In this document: positions 57,333-64,000 of the stretch, one piece after another
Layout of the letters: every line of letters begins with the position of its first letter
Numbering within the stretch: the first letter of the stretch is position 1
DNA from: Silene conica
Taxonomy: Eukaryota; Streptophyta; Magnoliopsida; Caryophyllales; Caryophyllaceae
Assembly (NCBI GenBank): GCA_029255685.2
Contig: CM055318.2
Location: forward strand, 14,265,001-14,329,000
Direction: 5' to 3'
DNA: 64,000 nt
Made by a program: the position numbers and the translations under genes
The notes under the pieces: generated by a model
What the model saw: the letters and a program-made list of their open reading frames with translations, nothing else
The model's database searches: none
Told to the model about the DNA's origin: nothing

Positions 57333-57550
57333 TGAATCGTTGTGGTTGTTTGATGTTGTTGATCGATGTTGAAACCGTTTTTTTGGATTTTATGTTGTTT
57401 TTATTGAGAGAGTTTCAGAGAAAAGAAAGTAGAGAGATAAAGATAAAAGGGCATGCTATGTCTTTTTTCTAGAAAACGCCGACGATTTTTCGCAAAACGC
57501 CGACGACCTTTCGCAACCCCCAATAGTAATTAACAATTATAAAAAACACA

Positions 57551-57735
57551 CGAAGTTGGAATGACCTAAGGGGGTTGGGTAAGCGACTTCCCACATCATG
57601 GAGGAATTCAAGTTCCTATGGAACTCTAGATTCCTCCACTTTTCTTAAAAATGGGTAACCAAACAAGACCCTCAAATATCAATTCATGGGATTTCGGAAA
57701 TCCTGTGTTTTTATGGGGCAACCAAACGACCCTTT
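57551..57735. mobile_element. Right end of the GGGTTGTTTGGTT element
   Basis: Ends GGGGCAACCAAACGACCC, inverse of the end at 52396, with the shared AATTCATGGGATTT word. Together they bracket the MULE. Confidence 0.5.
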
Positions 57736-58281
57736 GGTGTTTCATTCGCAGTCGAAGCTTTGTTCATCATTGATGATAAAAATTATACTCCCTCCGATTC
57801 AGAGTAATGGTTCCCGTTTCCTTTTTTATGCGAGTTTAGTGTTGGTTCCCCTTTCCTTTTTTAGTAATTTTTTTGGTGTGAAAAGACCAAATGGTCCTCA
57901 TGGAAATTCAGTATTCACCAAAATGCCATTGTGTTGGCCCACTGATTACCCATTTCCCAACCTATTTTAATTACCCAAATCTACCTAACCCAAATTAATA
58001 CTCCTAATTAATTAGCCCAACCAACCCAAATTCCCGCCCCTTCTCATAACCACTAAGAATATGTAGAATCATCTAGAACCCTAGGTGACTCTTCATTTTA
58101 TTTCCGCAGCCACTCTTCATTGATTTATGATCTTCATCTTCCTTATTCTCACAACTCCACTCTTATTTTTCCAGAAAATCCAACTACCTTCTTCTTTTCT
58201 TCTCTCTTCTTACATAGTAATCACTGAGACCAAATCATCTCCGTTTCTCTTTTAATAATTTTCACTAAAAAACTCGTTCTG

Positions 58282-58782
58282 ATGTCGCGTCTTTGTAGTA
58301 ATGATAACGAAAATGAACTTCAATATTCAGATCTGAATATTGATGATGTTTCCGAAGTTTCTTTCGCAGGAAACTTAGTCCCTCCAAATTCCTTTGTTTC
58401 TCACGCCGATAATAACGTTACTTTGGTAGAATCGTCAGATTTAGAGTTTTTTTCCGAAAAGGTTGAAAGGAACGGAGATGGGTCAATGATGACTAACTCT
58501 GATTCTGAACTTGTCCCTGATTCTTTTGTTTCTTACTCATCTTTTGTTTCGGATTCTTTGACATTATTGGATGACGTTGTGCTAGAAACATGTCCAGATT
58601 TTGTGTTGTTTGATGCGAGGATGGAGGAACTTAATCGCGAGGCAAAAAGAAGAGTTATAGTTGCTGAGGAGAGAAGAAGGAGGGTGAAGGATATGGAAAA
58701 AACTCATGAGTACAGGAGGTGGTTTATCGAGGAAATGACACAGTATTTTCCAGCATTTAAATTGCTTTTGGAAGATCTGTAG
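58282..58782 (+). CDS. MLE accessory ORF, unknown function
   Basis: 166 residues, no introns seen, intact. The N-terminal two thirds are very acidic and Ser-rich (SDLNIDDVSEVSF, LVESSDLEFFSEK, NSDSELVPDSFVSYSSF). The C-terminal third is a strongly charged helix (LNREAKRRVIVAEERRRRV, then HEYRRWFIEEM) ending FPAFKLLLEDL, compatible with a coiled coil. No domain that I recognise. It is convergent with the transposase gene, with 600 bp between their stops. It could be an element-encoded helper, or a captured host gene fragment. Confidence 0.65.
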   Translation: MSRLCSNDNENELQYSDLNIDDVSEVSFAGNLVPPNSFVSHADNNVTLVESSDLEFFSEKVERNGDGSMMTNSDSELVPDSFVSYSSFVSDSLTLLDDVVLETCPDFVLFDARMEELNREAKRRVIVAEERRRRVKDMEKTHEYRRWFIEEMTQYFPAFKLLLEDL

Positions 58783-59389
58783 AGGTTTATTTTTTGTCTC
58801 TTTTTTTTTGAAAAAACTAATGATGATATGCATGTTATATTTTGGGTACTTGTCCAATGATAATTGCTGAGGGCAAGAATGCCTCATGCATGCATTATGC
58901 CACCAGGTTCTATGAATCTGATGCGGCAATGCATGTATGAGTCGTTCCTTGTAGAGTTGTGTTTTGAGTAGTGTTATGTAGTTGTATGCCTAGTTGAGCA
59001 GTAGGTAAATAGAACCAACATCAGATTTAAAAAGTGCAAAGTTCATATACAGACTTAATTAAATAACAAAAGATGTCAGCTACTGTTGTTTTCATTCTGC
59101 TACTGATTCTGCTGAACATGCTGTATTCTGATTCATGCTGATTCTCATTAGTTTTTCAAAATGTTGCTGAACTTGTTGTTTTCATTCTGCTTCTACTTCT
59201 GTATTCAAAAGGTTGGTGAGCATGCTTCTTCTGATTCTTTGTTCAAAATGTTGGTGAACTTGTTGTTTTTATTCTGCTTATCTTCCTCTATTCTGATGCT
59301 GTTCTTCAAAATGTGGTTGATATTTGTACTACCTTTCTTAGTACACAAAACGAGTACATAAACCAACTAAACCTGTTGTCTAAACTACC

Positions 59390-60773
59390 TTAAACACACA
59401 TATCTATTTCAAACTGAGGCAATGACATTACGGATTCTACTAATTGTGTAATATTGTAACCCTTACCTGCATTAGCAACCTCAACACTGTCAATATTATT
59501 AAGATACCTTATGTTGTCCTTCACCAACACATTTTTTGCCTCTAAATACTGTGGTAATTGGTCTGTTCTTGCTAATCTGCTCTTATGCATGTGTGGTATC
59601 TTGTAATTGTTGTGTCCTTTAATTTTTAGCACTTCAAGCATACAAGCCTGCATAGTTATAAACACATAATTAAGCTTAACCACTTCTAAACTGTCGAAAG
59701 CAATAGTCACTGCCTCCACTAACTCCTCTAACTTGTATGAATTGGTTAGGGTTTGTAGTGACTGAATAGCCCTAAAGAATCCCAAATCCAATACATTCAT
59801 GTCTGGTGAATTTGGGGTTTGTTGCATTAACTGTATATTCCACCCATCTCTAGTTGCTACTTCTCTGAAATCTGCATCTTCATTGTTGATGTGGGGACGT
59901 GCATTGTCCTGCTGGATGTAGATACTTTGCTTGCAGTCAGTGGCCACTTCCTTTTGATTTCTGGTAGCACAGTTGTTATTAGCATATTTTTGATAACATC
60001 TTTAGTTATGGACTCTATGGGTTTGGTGACCAAAGTGCCTGCAACTCTGTTCTTTGAATTTCTTTGTGCTGGTACCAAATTAACCAATGGCCATATTCCT
60101 ATTTTCCCATCAAAAACACATTCATTGTTTGCATCATATTGTGGTCTAGCAACTGCGCACATAAACATGATTTTGCCTATAAAAGTTTTTGATTGTACAC
60201 TCCTATATGGTTCAGGTTCTGTTTGGGTTACATAATACCTTTGACCATCTTTAGTAATGTAAAACCATTTTTCGTCCATGTGAATAATGTTGCCTTGATC
60301 CTTAAACATGATTTTCCTAGTTGTTTCATCATAAAATAATTGTGATAGACAAAAAATTAACCTGCAGAGTTTGTTTTTGTCCGTCAAACCTGGTTTGAGG
60401 GCATTTGTATGGCTTCTGAGGATTTTTGTTTTTACCCACCTTGACACAGTTGCTTGACTCACTTTCATTGTTTTGGCAACCTTACATTGAGTTGTCTTGT
60501 GTTTGTACTCCAGGTTTTTAAACTTCTCAGCATCAAAAACAACTGTCTTTGATGCAACTTTGCCCTTAATCTTGCTGTTTACATTGATATTTCGCCTGAA
60601 TTCAGTTGCTGCTTTGCTCTACCCCATATTACAGTGACTACTTTCCTTGTAACATTAAACTCCCGAGCAGTTTGTAACATTACACCCTTGGCAGGTTTCC
60701 CATCTCTGCATTGTGATTGTATAATTTGAACTATTCTTGCCCTCTCAAAGTTTGTTAGGTTCTGTTTAACCAT
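59390..60773 (-). pseudogene. Plant mariner (DD39D) transposase
   Basis: About 460 codons. It starts MVKQNLTNFERARIVQ, an N-terminal helix-turn-helix region, followed by VSQATVSRWVKTK. The catalytic triad is IIHMDEKWFY, QQDNARPH and SPDMNVLDLGFF, with exactly 39 residues between the second and third Asp. Two frame changes are seen, one near 60590 (after KQQLNS) and one near 59945 (just before the second Asp). No internal stop is otherwise needed. This copy is thus unlikely to make active transposase, although its ends look fit for mobilisation in trans. Confidence 0.88.
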
Positions 60774-61461
60774 TTTTTAATTGAACTTGCTGTTTTATTT
60801 GATAATTTGATTCTTTGATTTTCTTGGCACTTTGTGAGTAAATGATGATAATAAATGCAGTAGCCCTTAAATAGAGCTGTTGAAACCCTAAAAATTTGAA
60901 CATTGCACTTTTTTTGGCTGAATGTTTGGCGCAATAATGAAATTAGGATGAATTTTCATTTTGGCGCAAAAATGAAAATTTGGTGTCTAATTTGAACTTG
61001 ATGCTCTACTTGTGTGTCTTCTACAATAACCACTCAAGCAGAATTACTGAAGGAAGAACTGAAGAACAACCCAAATGCAGATCTGAAGTTATTTTTATTT
61101 TCGAAATTTCCGTTTATGTTGCAGTTTTTTTTATTTTTTTTTTAATTAAGGAATAGTGTTCTATGAATGTAATTGAAGTCAGAATTATTTTGGATTTCTG
61201 ACAGATTAATGTAACCTTATGTAACCTTTGAATTAATTTGGGTGATGTTTTTGGAGGAATAGTGTTTCTATGAATGTATTTGAAATCAGATTAATGTTTT
61301 GGAGGGAAGGTTAATTACTAATAAAGAATGATTAGCTTTTACTAAGTACATTTTCTCTCTCCAGGCTACTTTGGCCTTTTGTACTATTATTGAATTTAAT
61401 AATGTATTCCTTATTTTTTGTGCATAAAGCAACGGGAACCATTACTCTGAATCGGAGGGAG

Positions 61462-61913
61462 TATAATGAATGGAAGAGACTGGAATATTGTAGGTGAATG
61501 TTAAAAAATATGGTGAATGTTAACAAACATGCATCACGACATTACCCACAATTAAGTAATTAACAACACAATTTTGTTAACGGTGATAACAGAAAACAAG
61601 TAGTACTCCCGTTAATATACCCTACTAGAATCCTACATACAATAAAAGGACGGACGAAAAATGACATTTCTTATTGGATGACAAACTTTAAGCCACCAAA
61701 GTCCAAACCCTACTACACTTGCATCTTACATCGTACCCCAAGCCAACCCAAGCAAGACGTATCGAATTGCCTGACCATGCAAGAATACGGTGCCGTTTTT
61801 GGATTATTATTCAATACAACATTTCAAAATATGACCTATTTTGATTTGTAAACAAAATTATAGAATAACACTGTCTTATTTGTTGAATGTTTATATCTGA
61901 TTTTGAGTAAATT
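61462..61913. other. Intergenic region
   Basis: No gene seen. Confidence 0.4.
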
Positions 61914-62260
61914 CAGGGCCGTCTGGGAGATTTCGGAGGCCCTGTGCGAGATTTTATGAAGAACCTAAATTAGTATCGTTATCTTTTTGACGCCATGTTC
62001 CATAATTTTTTCTCTACATTTTTCATCTTAAAGCAAATTAGCTATTTCATTTATTATTTTAATAAACAAATAGAGAAAATTCAACAAACATAAATAATAT
62101 CGACCATCACGAGAATTTGTAACAAATATTAGAATTAAAATATTTATTAAAAGGATGAATAGTGGGCATCACAAGTAAAGAAGAAAAAAAATGTTTACAC
62201 AAGGATTCGAGCTTGGGTTGCTTTCCTAAAAACATTGACACTTATACCACTAAGGCCTTG
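61914..62260. mobile_element. Possible hAT-type relic
   Basis: Begins CAGGGCCGTCTGGGAG with nearby GGCCCTGTGCGAG, an end type seen in plant hAT MITEs. Further in, a tRNA-like stretch occurs (inverse of GGATTCGAGCTTGGGTTGC, near 62200). The far end is not resolved. Confidence 0.35.
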
Positions 62261-62277
62261 TTCTTTCTGGCTTATTT

Positions 62278-62440
62278 TCAGCTCGTTTCAGTTCAGCTCA
62301 GCTCTATTCAGTTCAGTTCAGTTCAGTTCAGCCCAGTTCAGTTCAGCTCAGCTCCATTCAGTTCAGTTCAGTTCAGTTCAGCTCAACTCAGCTCCATTCA
62401 ATTCAGTTCAGTTCAGCTCGACTTTATTAAGTTCAGCCCA
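62278..62440. repeat. TTCAG/CTCAG minisatellite
   Basis: Five-base TTCAG and CTCAG words in tandem (about 30 copies) with a superposed unit TCAGCTCAGCTCCATTCAG. Confidence 0.9.
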
Positions 62441-62442
<2 letters not shown>

Positions 62443-62523
<81 letters not shown>

Positions 62524-62720
62524 GCATTATTATTGTTTTAGTTATTATTATTATTATTATTTTATTTATTATTATTATTATTCTATTTATTATTATTAAT
62601 TAATAATCATTATTATGATTATTATTGTTGTTTTTGTTGTTGTTTTTATTATTTCTTCATCTTATTATTATTTTATATATATTTTTATTGTTTATAATAA
62701 TAATAATAATTATTATTATT
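62443..62720. repeat. (ATT)n microsatellite
   Basis: Pure ATT/TTA trinucleotide to about 62521, then degenerate; abuts the TTCAG array. Confidence 0.9.
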
Positions 62721-62963
62721 ATTAGTAGTAGTAGTAGTAGTAAACATGAAAGAGTGGAAAAAATGTAATCGAGAAGTAAAATTTGATAACATTCAAATAA
62801 TAATATTTGTTAACACAATCGAAAATCATAATCTTGAAAATATAAATATCATTAACAAAGACATCATCTATGTTGTTTCGCTATTGACTTCCGTATCGTC
62901 TTGATGTGCTTCATTATCGAGGTCATTATGGACACAAATATCACGCCCTATTTTTTTTGCAAT

Positions 62964-63700
62964 TTATTTTCGAACTTTGTTCATGAGTTTCTTCCGTTCT
63001 TTATCATCCGTGTTTGAATTTATTCTTCCTTGAATACTTTGATATTGTATAACTGGGATACCAAGTTTATGCATCCGAATGAAATTATGAAGTGTAAACG
63101 CGGATACGATAATTGACATTTGATATTTTGTTGTCATTTGTGGCATGTGTTTTTTAACACCTTCCACCTTCTCTTCAGCTGACCAAACACCATTTCAATT
63201 GTCATCCTCAAAGATGAATGTCGATATGTAATACCTCGATTTTTGGCTACGTTATCTAAGTTTACTTGTTGTGTCGATAGTGTTTTTATATAGTATTTTA
63301 ACGGTTATGGTATTCTATAAGTATTTAATCAAGTAGTATAGTTTTATGACAGGTCTTAGACTTATGGGCGCTGGAAGGGAGGAGAGGCTATGGATCAGAC
63401 CCGTCTAGCATTAGCTCATGTTGCTTAGTCCTTCACTTTGTTTTGACTTATAGTTTTATTTTATGAGACAGTTGTAGTACTTCGAGACTCTTGGTTTTAT
63501 CATTTAAATTATTTAATAAAGTATTGTGCTTCCTGTGATTATCTACTGCCTCGGTTATCCGAGATGGTAACACCCTTGGTTATTTGGGGAGTCCTAGATC
63601 AGGTCCCTAAATAAATGGGGGTGTTACACGACGATAATTGAAATGTTCAAATATTCCGCTAGGAGGTACATGCTTATATTCAGACACATGATTTCTCACG
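62964..63700 (-). mobile_element. PIF/Harbinger transposase relic, split by a solo LTR
   Basis: On the minus strand, right of the LTR: NHVSEYKHVPPSGIFEHFNYRH. Left of it: SSLRMTIEMVFGQLKRRWK and then SAFTLHNFIRMHKLGIP. These match the C-terminal part of Harbinger nucleases. One frame change lies after RRWKVLK. No other part of the element is found. Confidence 0.75.
63227..63631. mobile_element. Solo LTR (Ty3/gypsy-like)
   Basis: About 405 bp, starting TGTAATACC and ending near GGGGGTGTTACA, imperfect inverted ends typical of plant gypsy LTRs. The direct repeat CGATA (63222-63226 and 63632-63636) flanks it. It interrupts the Harbinger coding sequence and has no internal region, so it arose by LTR-LTR recombination. 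Confidence 0.7.
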
Positions 63701-63772
63701 TTTGGATGGCTAATAGGAGACAAATAAAATGGTCATTTTGGCCTAGATATGGTTACTTTAATAATATAATTA

Positions 63773-64000
63773 CTCCCTCCTATTCGTAATAACCTTCCCT
63801 ATTCGGGGAAGGCACGGAGAATAAGGAGGGGATTATTATATTGGAAAGTATTGGTGTGAGGTTGGGTAATTGGAGAGAGGGTATGTATTGTGGGGTAATT
63901 GTTGTGAGGAAGGTGATTAAAATAAGTATAAAATATGAGTATGGTGGGGTATTTGGTGGGATGAGGTGAATAAAATATGTATAAAAACTTTACTAAATAA
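63773..64000. mobile_element. Stowaway-like MITE, cut by the window end
   Basis: Starts CTCCCTCCTATTCG after a TA. The interior (TGGGGTAATTGTTGTGAGG) resembles but is not identical to the 25723 family. Confidence 0.6.

Larger units (their letters stand above)
52976..57550. mobile_element. Mutator-like element with OTU-fused transposase and accessory gene
   Basis: About 4.6 kb. The left arm (52976-53098) and the right arm (57424-57550) are inverted copies over some 120 bp. They share GCGAAAGATCGTCGACG / GCGAAAGGTCGTCGGCG followed by TTTTGCGAAAAA, and an outer GTGTGTTTTTAT. Two genes converge inside it: a transposase-OTU gene on the minus strand and a small intact gene on the plus strand. This plan resembles maize MuDR (mudrA and mudrB). 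A 9-11 bp target duplication was not identified with confidence. Confidence 0.8.
57788..61461. mobile_element. Mariner-like element (Vulmar/Stowaway parent type), 3.67 kb
   Basis: Perfect 31-bp terminal inverted repeats (57788-57818 and 61431-61461, starting CTCCCTCCGATTCAGAG), flanked by TA. It carries a DD39D transposase gene on the minus strand and an intact ORF on the plus strand in the left arm. The perfect ends imply recent mobility. The ends are of the type used by the MITEs in this window. Confidence 0.93.

Noticed and set aside
58582-58929. 115-residue minus-strand open frame
   Set aside because: Antisense to the acidic accessory ORF; low-complexity Phe/His/Leu reading.
62162-62603. 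Two plus-strand open frames with long Tyr or Ile runs
   Set aside because: They read through the TTCAG and ATT arrays.

Overview
The window is nuclear DNA of a flowering plant. It has spliced host genes with GT..AG introns, a eukaryotic tRNA-Ser(GCU) gene, Ty1/copia, Mutator, mariner/Stowaway, hAT, PIF/Harbinger and Helitron elements, SINEs, and many MITEs that begin CTCCCTCC beside a TA. The mariner element resembles the Vulmar type first found in beet, and short copies of ACGGAGTAT are common. I therefore lean towards a eudicot of the order Caryophyllales. That placement is an inference.

Layout. 0-4.2 kb: a FAR1-RELATED SEQUENCE (FRS) / Mutator-type gene on the minus strand, disabled, with all three introns and its 3' flank filled by a TTTCACA minisatellite. 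4.7-10.5 kb: a broken Ty1/copia element on the minus strand. 10.9-22.6 kb: a cluster of secreted proline-rich, PELPK-like wall proteins on the plus strand: four short intronless genes, a truncated copy, and a longer paralogue with a fresh internal duplication. 23.6-25.5 kb: a six-exon YigZ/IMPACT family gene (minus). 25.6-28.2 kb: nested MITEs and a LINE-like retrosequence. 28.4 kb: tRNA-Ser. 29.6-39.0 kb: a 22-exon gene for a conserved plant protein of 1063 residues (minus). 39-43.4 kb: hAT relics, a SINE and a short Helitron. 43.9-45.6 kb: a divergent 14-3-3 gene (plus). 45.9-50 kb: a second Helitron with a helicase remnant, and a SINE. 50.2-52.0 kb: a minisatellite built on AATACGAGCTA. 53.0-57.6 kb: a Mutator-like element (MULE) whose transposase carries a C-terminal OTU-type cysteine protease domain, plus a convergent small intact gene. 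57.8-61.5 kb: a 3.7-kb mariner-like element (MLE) with perfect 31-bp terminal repeats and a convergent intact accessory ORF. 61.5-64.0 kb: repeats, a Harbinger relic split by a solo LTR, and a MITE.

The host genes that look functional are the proline-rich cluster, the YigZ/IMPACT gene, the tRNA, the 22-exon gene and the 14-3-3 gene. They show no evident shared pathway. The most unusual biology lies in 53-61.5 kb. There, two unrelated DNA transposons, side by side, each pair a damaged transposase with an intact convergent ORF of unknown function. In the MULE the first intron of the transposase, and the equivalent position upstream of the small gene, both hold the same palindromic ACGT-core minisatellite. 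A second theme is introns packed with roughly 20-bp minisatellites (FRS gene). A third is a 14-3-3 protein with a charge reversal at the phosphate-binding lysine.
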